Assembly: GCF_007860175.1 (NCBI RefSeq)
Contig: NZ_SJPX01000005.1
Coordinates: 744,001 to 808,000, forward strand
Source of the DNA: Rubripirellula reticaptiva
GTDB lineage: Bacteria > Planctomycetota > Planctomycetia > Pirellulales > Pirellulaceae
Reading direction: 5' to 3'
DNA length: 64,000 nucleotides
Shown one piece after another: positions 16,800-25,113 of this stretch (its first letter is position 1; the number at the start of each line of letters is the position of its first letter). Below the pieces are notes generated by a model. That model was not told the origin of the DNA, made no database searches, and saw only the letters and a list, made by a program, of their open reading frames with translations. The position numbers and the translations under genes are program-made.

Positions 16800-17860
16800 C
16801 CTTCGATCTCCGGTGCGTTTGCCTGTAGCGGACCATCATGCGGCACGGTTCCGCCAAGTGCCTTGGCGATCGTACCAAAATTATGCCGCATCATCCCGAT
16901 GTAGTTGCCCGACGGAGTATCGGCGGCGCCCATCGAGTCGCTAAGCAGCACCCAGTCGCTGGACACTTCCTGGCCTCGCTTTCGCGCGCCTTCGACGATC
17001 GCTTTGACTTGGCGTTCGGAAACACTCGACTCAAAGAAAACCGCGGGCACGTTCCTGCTGCTGATCAAGTCTACCAATCGGTTGACGTCGCGAATCGCCG
17101 CGTCGCTGATCGTCGAGACGCCTTGGACGCCATGGACCTCGACATGATAGCGACGGCCAAAATAACGGAAGGCGTCGTGCGCAGTGATCATGATCCGCTG
17201 AGACTCGGGAATGCTTTCCATCGCCTTGCCCCCCCATTGGTCCAACACCGCCAATTCAGCTTGGTACTTTGACGCTCGGACTGCAATAGCGTCGGCATGC
17301 TCGGGCATTAACTCTGACAATCGCCGAGAAACGTTTCCAACCGCTTCGCTCCAAAGTGACACGTCCATCCAGATGTGCGGATCGTGCACACCGGCGTCGG
17401 CATCGATTAATTGGTCGTGCGGCAGTGTCTCGCCGATGGCGATCGTGTTTTTGGGGTCGCCGTCGCGGCCAGCCAGGACGTCGCCGAGTCGGCCTTCGAG
17501 ATGCAGGCCGTTGTAGACGACAATGTCGGCAGCACGCAGCTTTACCGCCACCGAGCGCGAGGGCGTGAATAGGTGCGGATCCACACCCGGCCCCATGATC
17601 GTTTCCACGTTGGCGTCGGGACCGACCAAGATGGAAACCATGTCGCCAATCATCCCGGTAGTGGTGACGATTTTTTTGCGTGTTTTGCCGGACGAATCCA
17701 GATCTTGTGTCGACCTGCCCGCCGAAGTGGCAGCCGAGTGGTTGCATCCGCCTAACAAAAGGGCGGCCCAGAACATCGCCAGCGAAACCACAATGGCAGC
17801 CACAAATCGGACTTGTGATCGGTCGTTGGGCGAATTTACGGGGTTCTGGAGGCGTTGCAC
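16796..17860 (-). CDS. metal ABC transporter substrate-binding lipoprotein (TroA/ZnuA family)
   Basis: A 354-residue protein with a membrane-targeting segment and lipobox LLLGGC (Cys about 39). The metal ligands of cluster A-1/TroA proteins are visible: GVDPHLFTPS (His), DADAGVHDPHIWMDV (His), MITAHDAFRYFGRRY (His) and a C-terminal SDSMG Asp. There is no long His-rich loop of the kind that marks dedicated zinc binders, so manganese, zinc or iron are all possible. FFESSVSERQVK and NYIGMMRHN are further family blocks. It is the first gene of the operon, behind a palindromic operator candidate. Confidence 0.93.
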   Translation of the reverse strand: MQRLQNPVNSPNDRSQVRFVAAIVVSLAMFWAALLLGGCNHSAATSAGRSTQDLDSSGKTRKKIVTTTGMIGDMVSILVGPDANVETIMGPGVDPHLFTPSRSVAVKLRAADIVVYNGLHLEGRLGDVLAGRDGDPKNTIAIGETLPHDQLIDADAGVHDPHIWMDVSLWSEAVGNVSRRLSELMPEHADAIAVRASKYQAELAVLDQWGGKAMESIPESQRIMITAHDAFRYFGRRYHVEVHGVQGVSTISDAAIRDVNRLVDLISSRNVPAVFFESSVSERQVKAIVEGARKRGQEVSSDWVLLSDSMGAADTPSGNYIGMMRHNFGTIAKALGGTVPHDGPLQANAPEIEG

Positions 17861-17893
17861 TTAAAAAACTCGGCAATCGGGAGGTTTACGAGT

Positions 17894-17915
17894 AGCCAAA
17901 TATAATTGTTTGGCT
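17894..17915 (-). promoter_or_regulatory. candidate metalloregulator operator
   Basis: A 22-bp palindrome: AGCCAAA (17894-17900), 8 AT-rich bases, TTTGGCT (17909-17915). It lies 34 bases before the start of the metal-binding lipoprotein gene, in the position expected for a promoter. Importer operons of this kind are usually repressed by Zur, MntR/DtxR or Fur-type proteins that bind AT-rich palindromes. The exact regulator cannot be told from the sequence, and no regulator gene adjoins. Confidence 0.5.
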
Positions 17916-18081
17916 TGCCAAAAACTAGCTCAATGCAAGTGCAATTCGCGTTCCGGTTCGAGAACATTTACCTGCGAACATTTACCAGCCGGACATCAAT
18001 GGTGTGGTAAACTTCAGTTTGCGTTGATCGAATTTTTGCGTCGTTCGATGCTGGCCCGCCGAAATTGAGACTTCGACCGAG

Positions 18082-18639
18082 ATGGGACTGACCTACTTCA
18101 AACGTTTCCGCATGGAATACGACCTGACGGAAACCCCAGATCCGGAAAAGACGGTTCCGGCCGGCTATTCGATGATTCCGTTCAGCACCGGAATCGTTCG
18201 TGAGCATGCGACGGCAAAGTACCAGAGCTTTCGGCAAGAATTGGACGCCAACGTTTTTCCGTGCCTGGGACGTCGCGACGGTTGTATGCGTTTGATGCGC
18301 GAGATCACTTCGCGTGACGGGTTTGTTGCCGAGGCAACCTGGTTGTGCCGCTACCGCGATCCCACGACGGGACATTCAATCCCAGTCGGAACCGTCCAAG
18401 GGATTGAAATTGACGGCTGGGGGGCGATCCAGAATTTGGGCATCGATTCGACGCATCGCGGACGCGGGCTCGGCTCGATCCTGATGGCACGCGCAGCAAG
18501 CGGTTTCCGGGAAGCCGGACTAACGCGGATGCACCTAGAAGTGACGACCGACAACACCGCAGCAATCCGTTTGTACGAAAGGCTGGGTTTCAAACGTGCC
18601 CAAGTCGTCTACAAAGCCGCCGACGTCGCCGGCGTTTGA
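18082..18639 (+). CDS. GNAT-family N-acetyltransferase
   Basis: A 185-residue protein whose C-terminal half carries the acetyl-CoA-binding block NLGIDSTHRGRGLGSILMA (Q/RxxGxG/A-type loop RGRGLG) followed by a helix, HLEVTTDNTAAIRLYERLGF and a closing strand, the standard GNAT motif A and B order. The substrate amine is unknown. The first 90 residues are poorly conserved in appearance and may form the substrate side. It is transcribed divergently from the metal transporter operon and converges on the thioredoxin gene. Confidence 0.88.
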   Translation: MGLTYFKRFRMEYDLTETPDPEKTVPAGYSMIPFSTGIVREHATAKYQSFRQELDANVFPCLGRRDGCMRLMREITSRDGFVAEATWLCRYRDPTTGHSIPVGTVQGIEIDGWGAIQNLGIDSTHRGRGLGSILMARAASGFREAGLTRMHLEVTTDNTAAIRLYERLGFKRAQVVYKAADVAGV

Positions 18640-18671
18640 ATTTTTTTTCGGGTAGCGAAAGGTCAATTCGC

Positions 18672-18694
18672 AGCCCGCCAAGTCCAGGCGGGCT
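18672..18694. terminator. hairpin between convergent genes
   Basis: AGCCCGCC (672-679 of this kilobase) pairs with GGCGGGCT (687-694) across a 7-base loop. It lies between the ends of the GNAT gene and the thioredoxin gene and could stop transcription from either side. There is a T-run just after the GNAT stop but none directly after the stem, so the call is tentative. Confidence 0.45.
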
Positions 18695-18711
18695 ATGAAT
18701 CAGTTCGGTGA

Positions 18712-19041
18712 CTAAGCCGACGTGCCGTTGAGTGCTTCTTGAAGCGCACTCTTGGGGCGAACGCCAACGAAGCTATCGGACACTTCGCCACCTTTGAAAA
18801 CCAACAGCGTTGGAATGCTGCTAATACCAAACTTCTGAGCGATGCCTGGATTATCGTCGATGTTGATCTTGCCGATCTTGACCGAAGGATTCTCGGCAGC
18901 CAGTTCGTCAATCATCGGAGCGATTTGACGGCAAGGGCCGCACCAAGGAGCCCAGAAGTCAACCAGCACAGGGCCGTCTGACTTGAGGACTTCGCTATCG
19001 AAGTTGTCGTCGGTGAATTCTTTGACAGCGTCTGAGGCCAT
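18712..19041 (-). CDS. trxA: thioredoxin
   Basis: Product of 109 residues from the ATG at 19041, which has a GAAGGA ribosome site 7 bases upstream. A longer open frame starting at 19173 adds 44 residues without thioredoxin features. The active site WCGPC is at residues 33-37, with the cis-Pro block ISSIPTLLVFKGG and KINIDDNPGIAQKFG before it. Thioredoxin reduces cytosolic protein disulphides. There is no signal peptide, so it is cytoplasmic. Confidence 0.97.
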   Translation of the reverse strand: MASDAVKEFTDDNFDSEVLKSDGPVLVDFWAPWCGPCRQIAPMIDELAAENPSVKIGKINIDDNPGIAQKFGISSIPTLLVFKGGEVSDSFVGVRPKSALQEALNGTSA

Positions 19042-19182
19042 GGAAATTCCTTCGTAAATGGATGTTATCTGATGGGTCGGCGTCAATTTAAGCCTTGCGG
19101 GGGCTCGCAAGCAATTCCCCCCAGCAATTTGGTCGGCACCGAATGATGGCCGCCCCGCTACATTGTCCGCCAAAGTTGGCAG

Positions 19183-19851
19183 TTAGCCGAGTAGGTCACG
19201 ATAGGGTAGCAATATCTGGGCCAATTGATCCAGGATCATTCCAGTCGCACCCCAAATTTCATGATGCCGGTGACGAATCGCTCGAGCGCGGAACTGAAAA
19301 GTTCCTACCTCTCCTGGCCCACTGCGAACCGAACGCGTTTTCAGCGTGTCGATTCGGCTATGCGGATTCAAGAGCACCGAAAGTGGCAGCGTCACCACTT
19401 CGGCGACCTCGATCGGGTCAGGCCGCCAATCCTGGTTCGGACTGTCGATCACCATCACGACCGGAAAAACCAAATTTCGGCTGGCATAGACATATTGCGT
19501 CGCCAGTTGTCCACAGAAAGTTCGCACGTTCGGCGGGACGCCGAGCTCTTCTTCGAACTCGCGCAAGGCTGCTTGGCGAATCGTTTCGCCCGCATCGACT
19601 TGGCCACCGGGCAACGAAATTTGACCGCCATGATGGGCCAACGTCGTCGGCCGCAACGTCAGTGGAATCGTCCATTGATCGGCGTCGTCACGATACAGAG
19701 TGACGGCAACCGCAGCGATGCGAACTTGCATCGCTGGCGGGCCACGATGACGCCCATAGGAAAGCGTCGGAGAAATGCTGGTGCATGAACGAGGAACGCT
19801 GGGTTGCGAAAGCAATCGCTCGATCAACTTGCCCAGGTTTTCATCACTCAT
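19183..19851 (-). CDS. Nudix hydrolase, CoA pyrophosphatase type
   Basis: A 222-residue protein. The Nudix box GX5EX7REUXEEXGU is present as GQVDAGETIRQAALREFEEELG. It is preceded by HHGGQISLPGG, matching the LxxHxGQxxFPGG signature of the CoA-pyrophosphatase (NudL/YeaB) branch, which cleaves CoA to phosphopantetheine and 3',5'-ADP. It lies about 140 bases upstream of thioredoxin on the same strand. Substrate is predicted from the signature only. Confidence 0.9.
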   Translation of the reverse strand: MSDENLGKLIERLLSQPSVPRSCTSISPTLSYGRHRGPPAMQVRIAAVAVTLYRDDADQWTIPLTLRPTTLAHHGGQISLPGGQVDAGETIRQAALREFEEELGVPPNVRTFCGQLATQYVYASRNLVFPVVMVIDSPNQDWRPDPIEVAEVVTLPLSVLLNPHSRIDTLKTRSVRSGPGEVGTFQFRARAIRHRHHEIWGATGMILDQLAQILLPYRDLLG

Positions 19852-19880
19852 GGTTCTTACCGTCTGCCGTTCGCCGGAAA

Positions 19881-20627
19881 CTACATCAAAGTTTCAAGCA
19901 ATCGGCGCAGTTTGCGCAGCTCGACGCGGTGATCGAAATCGTCCATCGGCGACATGTGTACCGTCAATGCGCGATCATATCCGTCGCGCGACAATTGAGT
20001 CGCAATCTTGCCGTAGTCGACTTCCCCTTGCCCGACGCTGACCTGGAATGCATCCGGTCGCGTGTCACGGAGGTGAACGTTGCAGACAAATTTCAGAATC
20101 TTGTCCAGGCTTTTCGCTTTGGCCGGGCCGGCGATGTAAACGCTGGGATCCAACGTGATGCCAAGGCCGTCGACGTTATTGCAAAGCACCATCAACGTAT
20201 CGGGATCGTCACTCAAACAATTCAATTGGCTGCGGACACTGATGCGGACACCTTCGCCCTCGCCGACTTTGACAAGCTTTTGCAACCGTTCGACTTCTTC
20301 GTTGAACGGCGTACCGTGCTCACCCGAAGGCACGGTGATGTTGACCACCTTGGTCTGCTTGGCCAAATGACAGATTTTCTCGAAATCTTCGTAGTGCTGG
20401 TCGCCCGTCGACGCCAATTCGACACTGTAGCCCGAGATATCTAAGCGATGCGAATGACGCAGCAATTGTGCTGCGCGATCCAAGTCTTCTAGCAGTTCAC
20501 TTGGCTTGACCTTGCCGGATTCATGCAGCGCGATTTCGATAGCGGTGAATTCAAGATCCGTTAGAACCTCAATCGCCTCCCGCAACTCCATCTCGGGCCA
20601 GCACTCAGTCGATGCTGAAACAAACAC
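19881..20627 (-). CDS. sugar phosphate isomerase/epimerase (TIM-barrel)
   Basis: A 248-residue protein with the pattern of the xylose-isomerase-like TIM barrel (AP endonuclease 2 family): FTAIEIALHESG, LDISGYSVEL, VVNITVPSG, GLGITLDPSVYI, CNVHLRDTRPD, VSVGQGEVDYGKI. The VHLRD and GxGEVDY blocks hold metal and substrate ligands in related epimerases. The start is GTG at 20627, supported by AAGGA 8 bases upstream. The reaction is unknown. It lies 29 bases before the Nudix gene and may be co-transcribed with it. Confidence 0.85.
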   Translation of the reverse strand: MFVSASTECWPEMELREAIEVLTDLEFTAIEIALHESGKVKPSELLEDLDRAAQLLRHSHRLDISGYSVELASTGDQHYEDFEKICHLAKQTKVVNITVPSGEHGTPFNEEVERLQKLVKVGEGEGVRISVRSQLNCLSDDPDTLMVLCNNVDGLGITLDPSVYIAGPAKAKSLDKILKFVCNVHLRDTRPDAFQVSVGQGEVDYGKIATQLSRDGYDRALTVHMSPMDDFDHRVELRKLRRLLETLM

Positions 20628-20651
20628 GTTTCGTCCTTCCTAACTATCGAT

Positions 20652-20699
20652 GCTCGTCACGCGTCGATCGAACGTCTTTGAACGCCGACCGTGACGAGC
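20652..20699. repeat. 10-bp inverted repeat in the 265-bp spacer
   Basis: GCTCGTCACG at 20652-20661 is the reverse complement of CGTGACGAGC at 20690-20699, with a 28-base loop. The spacer between aroK and the epimerase gene (20628-20892) holds no supported gene. The repeat may be a leader structure for the epimerase mRNA or a weak terminator for aroK. Confidence 0.5.
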
Positions 20700-20892
20700 G
20701 AAAATTTCCGTAACCGTTGTTGTGCTTTCGAAGCACCTATTCGTAAACCGCCTAAAACGCCACGGCTTACCGAAGCCACACAGCTTACCGCGGCGAGGGC
20801 TTCCAGCAATAGACCGGTTTTGAATCGGTCGACGTGATTGAACCAGCCTGCTGACCGGCAAAGTTCGCCAGGTGTGTGCGGAATCGCACGAG

Positions 20893-21423
20893 CTAGTTTT
20901 TCCCGACTGCTTTCATGACTTCGGCGGCGACTTGGTCGATCGACTTGCCCGTCGTGTCAACGCGGAAATCAGCGGACGATTCATACAGGTCGTGTCGATC
21001 GGCCAATAGTCGCTCGATTTCTTCGCGCTGCGACAACGCGGTCAGAGCAGGCCGTCGGTCGGCCGTTGACGCATCCGCCAATACCCGGCCACAGATCTCG
21101 TCGGCCGTCGCATCCAACCAGACTCGCACGCCCGTCGATGCCAACACTTCTCGGTTTTCGGCACGCAAAATCGCACCTCCGCCTAACGAAATGATCGATG
21201 CACGACCAGCCGCGACTTCGACGAGGGCCGCAGATTCGAGATCACGAAACAGTGATTCGCCACCTTCGGCGAAGATCTCGCGAATCGATTTTTCTGCCTT
21301 TTTCTCGATCACCTCGTCCAGGTCGATCGAGGGTGCGGCCCAAGCAGCCGCTAGCCTAGCGGCCACGGAAGTCTTGCCCGTGCCGCGGAATCCAGTCAAA
21401 TACAGGTGGCGTGTGATCAACAT
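20893..21423 (-). CDS. aroK: shikimate kinase
   Basis: Product of 176 residues from the ATG at 21423. The P-loop is GFRGTGKTS (11-19), followed by the shikimate-binding DLDEVIEKK, RDLESAAL with the conserved Arg, and SLGGGAIL. This order defines shikimate kinase, which phosphorylates shikimate in the chorismate pathway. A 19-residue N-terminal extension is open in frame but overlaps the divergent SGNH hydrolase gene and is unlikely. The length is normal for the family. Confidence 0.95.
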   Translation of the reverse strand: MLITRHLYLTGFRGTGKTSVAARLAAAWAAPSIDLDEVIEKKAEKSIREIFAEGGESLFRDLESAALVEVAAGRASIISLGGGAILRAENREVLASTGVRVWLDATADEICGRVLADASTADRRPALTALSQREEIERLLADRHDLYESSADFRVDTTGKSIDQVAAEVMKAVGKN

Positions 21424-21432
21424 AGTTAGACG

Positions 21433-22833
21433 ATGACAAAAAAAGCGAAATCCGACAAGCAACCTGCTGCTGTGAATCATGCAAAGTCACGCCGTACGGC
21501 GATGATCGTGGGGGCGATCGCGCTCTCACTGCTGCCGTTTGTCGTGATCGAATGGGCCGTACGAACTTTTGCGGATCCCCCCGCGGCCGTCGATGTTCAC
21601 TCGGTCGTGGGCCTGGATCATTTGCAGCCACTGTTTGAACTGGACCCCGCGTCAGATCGATATCGCATTCCGGATTGGCGTTTACAATTCTTTTGTCGCG
21701 ACTCGTTTCCACGCGTCAAATCCGCCGGCACGCGACGTGTGTTTGTGTTGGGAGGATCGACAGTTCAGGGGCGACCGTTTTCAACCGAGACTGCGTTTTC
21801 AACTTGGCTACGTTTGCAATTGCAGGCTGCTGACCCAAACACGAACTTCGAAGTCATCAATTGTGGCGGCGTTTCTTACGCCAGCTATCGCGTCGCAAAA
21901 ATCCTTGACGAGGTGCTCGCCTATCAGCCTGACGCGATCGTGATCTACACCGGCCATAACGAATTCTTGGAAGACCGCAGCTACGAGCATATTCGCCAGC
22001 TCGGGCCGATTCGCCGCAGCATTACTCGGGCCACCTCGTCGTGGGCGACTGCTCGCTGGATCCAACGCAAACTGATGCCGCCTGAAATTCGCGCACCGAT
22101 GATCTTGGCGACGGAAGTCGACACGCGGCTTGATCATATCGGTGGTCTGGATTCCTACCAGAACGATCCGACTTGGCGAAGCGAAGTGGAGAGTCAATTC
22201 AGTCAATCGTTCAGCGGAATGCTAAGTGCAGCGAAAGCTGCGAAGGTTCCCGTTATCGTTTGCTCGCCATCGAGCGATTTGGTCAACACACCACCCTTCA
22301 AATCAGATCCCACGGTGGCACGTTTCGACGCATCGCTGACTTACGCCGCGGGCCGGGCGAAATGGGAAGCAGGAGAAGTCGCCGAGGCAAAACGATTGCT
22401 CGTGCTGGCTAAAAACCAAGACATTTGCCCTTTGCGCGCAACCGATGCGATCGTCCAATCCGTACATGACGCCTGTCGTGATTTCGAGACACCGATGATC
22501 GATACCGACGAATTGTTTGACATGCGAAATCACCTAGGCGCGAAAGTGTCCGACGGAATTGCAGATCCCGAATTTTTTGCGGACCACGTTCACCCAACCA
22601 TTGCCGGGCACCAACGAATCGCGGCTGCACTTTTGGAAAAGTTCACCAACAAAGGGTGGGTCACAATCAGCTCATCATCCCAAGCGAGGTTCGAAGCCGC
22701 GGCGGCTTCGCATCTGTCATCGCTCGACGAGACGTATTATGCACGCGGTCGTCAACGGTTGAGGGGACTTCGCCGCTGGGCGTCCGGGCGGGCGGCACTG
22801 CCGATTGCAGAAGACCAAAAGTCGCTAGAATAA
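21433..22833 (+). CDS. membrane-anchored SGNH/GDSL-family hydrolase
   Basis: A 466-residue protein with one N-terminal hydrophobic segment (about 23-42) that probably anchors it in the inner membrane. SGNH blocks are visible: VLGGSTVQG (Ser nucleophile), INCGGVSYAS (Gly), TGHNEFLE (Asn) and DHVHPTIAGH (Asp and His). Such enzymes remove acyl groups from polysaccharides, lipids or other esters. GGSTVxG with GHNEF is characteristic of a large planctomycete subgroup with TPR or sugar-related neighbours. Ten bases separate its ATG from the divergent aroK start. The substrate is unknown. Confidence 0.9.
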   Translation: MTKKAKSDKQPAAVNHAKSRRTAMIVGAIALSLLPFVVIEWAVRTFADPPAAVDVHSVVGLDHLQPLFELDPASDRYRIPDWRLQFFCRDSFPRVKSAGTRRVFVLGGSTVQGRPFSTETAFSTWLRLQLQAADPNTNFEVINCGGVSYASYRVAKILDEVLAYQPDAIVIYTGHNEFLEDRSYEHIRQLGPIRRSITRATSSWATARWIQRKLMPPEIRAPMILATEVDTRLDHIGGLDSYQNDPTWRSEVESQFSQSFSGMLSAAKAAKVPVIVCSPSSDLVNTPPFKSDPTVARFDASLTYAAGRAKWEAGEVAEAKRLLVLAKNQDICPLRATDAIVQSVHDACRDFETPMIDTDELFDMRNHLGAKVSDGIADPEFFADHVHPTIAGHQRIAAALLEKFTNKGWVTISSSSQARFEAAAASHLSSLDETYYARGRQRLRGLRRWASGRAALPIAEDQKSLE

Positions 22834-22916
22834 CGTTTGTTCATCCAAATCGCTTTTCACTCGCCAGCACTGCTGATGTGACGATTCGCTGGCAATACGT
22901 CCGCCCGGAAAAACTG

Positions 22917-24191
22917 ATGCGTCAACTAATCGCCCTGGTCCTGTTCATCGGATTCGTTTCGCCTCCGGTGTTTCGACTTGCATCGGCCCAGAATTCCGAA
23001 AGCCAAAGTTTCGAAGTCCAGGATATTGCGAACCAAGGTTCCGCAAGTCAAGAGTCGTCCGCGCCGCTGAGTGCCGACAACATCCAACGCAGCCTGACGC
23101 GTGACAGCCCGATCGATGCCGACGATATTGCGGCGGCAAGCGGGTGGGCGTCCGGCAGTGGCATCGTGGATTGGCTGGGCCCGCTAGCGCCAGTTGCCTT
23201 ATCGCCATTTTTCGGTGTCACCTGTTTGTCGGGCCTTGCGCTGTGGGGGCCGGACTGGGCAACCAACAATGCGGTACTAGGTGTGGCTGGACCACTTCGT
23301 AATGAGACGTTGTTCTTTATCTTTTTAGGGCTGACGTTGCTGACCAGTCTGCCGCGTCTGACCAAGGTCAGCAAACCGTTCGCACAGGCACTTGATCGTC
23401 TTGAAACTTACGCCGTCATCGTAATCTTGTTATCGATCAAGTTTGTGATGTCGATGGAAATGTCGGGCGACGAAGTCAGTGGCGAACCGCAAATCGCGAT
23501 GGTCCAATTTGGCGTCGTCAGCATGTCGATCGACACGTTGCTGGCGATCGCAATGGTGATCAACGTGTTGGTCATCAACAGTGTTAAGTTCTTTTTCGAG
23601 TTCCTGGTTTGGTTGACGCCGGTTCCGTTTTTGGATGCTATTTTCGAAGTCTGCAACAAATCGTTGTGCGCCGTCTTGATGGGCATTTACGCCTATAGCC
23701 CGACGATTGCGACGGGCATCAACTTGGCGGTGTTGATCGTCGCGGCACTAATGTTGCGATGGATCAGCCGCCGTGTGCGTTTCTATCGAACAATGACGCT
23801 GGACCCGATCCTGGCAAAACTATGGACCAGTTTCGGAACTCCACGCAAACCGGAATTGATCGTTTTTCCAACGGATACGTTTGGACCGTTCAAGGCCAAG
23901 AGTCGGCTGCGAATGGCGGTTCATCCCGATGGCGGATGGAAGCTCTGCGAAGCGAATTGGTGGATGCCAGGGAACGAGCACTTGGTCGGCCCGGAAGCCA
24001 AACCGGCGGTTCGCGCAGGCTGGGTAATGAACACTCTGATCATCAAAGATGTCGATGGCCGTGAAGCAAAGTTGACGTTCAGTCGTCGTTACAACGAAGC
24101 CAAACTATCGGCATTGCTTCGAGACATGGGAATGGACGAAGCCGAAATCGATGAGGTGGTCGACCAGACGCTGGCAACTCAGTTCGCATAG
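22917..24191 (+). CDS. secreted/membrane protein, DUF4126-like hydrophobic region
   Basis: Product of 424 residues from the ATG at 22917. The open frame reaches back to 22656, but that part overlaps the SGNH gene. A signal peptide covers residues about 1-24 (cleavage near ASA-QN). After a polar stretch of 60 residues come about five hydrophobic segments (about 90-300). The C-terminal 120 residues are soluble (FGPFKAKSRLRMAVHPDG, NWWMPGNEH). The resemblance to DUF4126-type membrane proteins is weak. It lies 83 bases after the SGNH gene and converges on the LptB-like gene. The function is unknown. Confidence 0.75.
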   Translation: MRQLIALVLFIGFVSPPVFRLASAQNSESQSFEVQDIANQGSASQESSAPLSADNIQRSLTRDSPIDADDIAAASGWASGSGIVDWLGPLAPVALSPFFGVTCLSGLALWGPDWATNNAVLGVAGPLRNETLFFIFLGLTLLTSLPRLTKVSKPFAQALDRLETYAVIVILLSIKFVMSMEMSGDEVSGEPQIAMVQFGVVSMSIDTLLAIAMVINVLVINSVKFFFEFLVWLTPVPFLDAIFEVCNKSLCAVLMGIYAYSPTIATGINLAVLIVAALMLRWISRRVRFYRTMTLDPILAKLWTSFGTPRKPELIVFPTDTFGPFKAKSRLRMAVHPDGGWKLCEANWWMPGNEHLVGPEAKPAVRAGWVMNTLIIKDVDGREAKLTFSRRYNEAKLSALLRDMGMDEAEIDEVVDQTLATQFA

Positions 24192-24204
24192 AGGCGACAA
24201 CAGG

Positions 24205-25041
24205 CTAAACGTCGGTGATCCGGCGTTTCGGTGCCTTTTGCGAACTTGGCGCGGCGCCGAAGTGAGGCTTCGGAACGGTGGCATGCGGCGGTTGGTTTCG
24301 TTCAACGCCATCCAAGTCACCAAGGTATTCTTCGCGAACCTTGGGGTGCCGTTTGACTTCTTCGGGTGTGCCGTCGATTAAGACCTGGCCTTGATAGATT
24401 ACGTAGCAGCGATCCACCGTTCCTAAGATTTCTCGGGCTGCGTGGTCCGTGATCAGCACGCTGATTCCACTTTCACGCAGCTGCAGAATCACTTCTTGAA
24501 TCGACTGGACCGTGACCGGGTCAATCCCGGCAAACGGTTCGTCAAGCATCACAATTTTTGGATTGGAAACCAAACAGCGAGCGATCTCCAACCGACGTCG
24601 CTCGCCACCGGAGAGGCCGCCCGCTTTGCTTTTACGAATGTGGGTGATGTTAAACTCTTCGAGCAACTCGTCCGTGCGAGCTTTGCGTGCCTTGCGGTCG
24701 ATGCCAAGTAGTTCCAACAATGCCGAGATATTTTGCTCAACCGTCAAACTCTTGAACACGCTCGGTTCCTGTGGCAGGTAACCCATGTGCCCATCTCGAG
24801 CGCGGCGATACATCGGCCACGTGGTCACGTCGGCACCGTCCAGATAGACGCGGCCTCGATCCGGTTCGACCAGTCCACAGATCATGCGAAAACTGGTCGA
24901 TTTGCCCGCACCGTTGGGACCTAGCAAGCCCACAATTTCGCCGCGGCCGACGTGCAAATTCACACCGTCAACAACCCGTCGACGGCCATACGTCTTTTGA
25001 AGCTCGAAGGCCTCTAAGATCCACGGGTTTTCGCTAGTCAT
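24205..25041 (-). CDS. lptB: LPS export ABC transporter ATP-binding protein
   Basis: A 278-residue ABC ATPase: Walker A GPNGAGKST, LptB-typical YLPQEPSVFKSLTVEQNI, signature LSGGERRRLEIARCL, Walker B IVMLDEPFAGIDP and the switch His in ITDHAAREIL. The sequence after Walker B (VTVQSIQEVI) is the usual LptB form. LptB drives lipopolysaccharide extraction from the inner membrane with LptFG, which are not in the window. A tail of about 35 residues rich in Pro and Lys extends beyond the normal end. It is followed by 13 bases and a convergent gene. Confidence 0.92.
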   Translation of the reverse strand: MTSENPWILEAFELQKTYGRRRVVDGVNLHVGRGEIVGLLGPNGAGKSTSFRMICGLVEPDRGRVYLDGADVTTWPMYRRARDGHMGYLPQEPSVFKSLTVEQNISALLELLGIDRKARKARTDELLEEFNITHIRKSKAGGLSGGERRRLEIARCLVSNPKIVMLDEPFAGIDPVTVQSIQEVILQLRESGISVLITDHAAREILGTVDRCYVIYQGQVLIDGTPEEVKRHPKVREEYLGDLDGVERNQPPHATVPKPHFGAAPSSQKAPKRRITDV

Positions 25042-25113
25042 GCTTGCAGTCCATTGCAGAGGTTCAATTTCGCTCTGAGATCACAATGAGAGGTCGATCG
25101 CGTCTCATTTACT

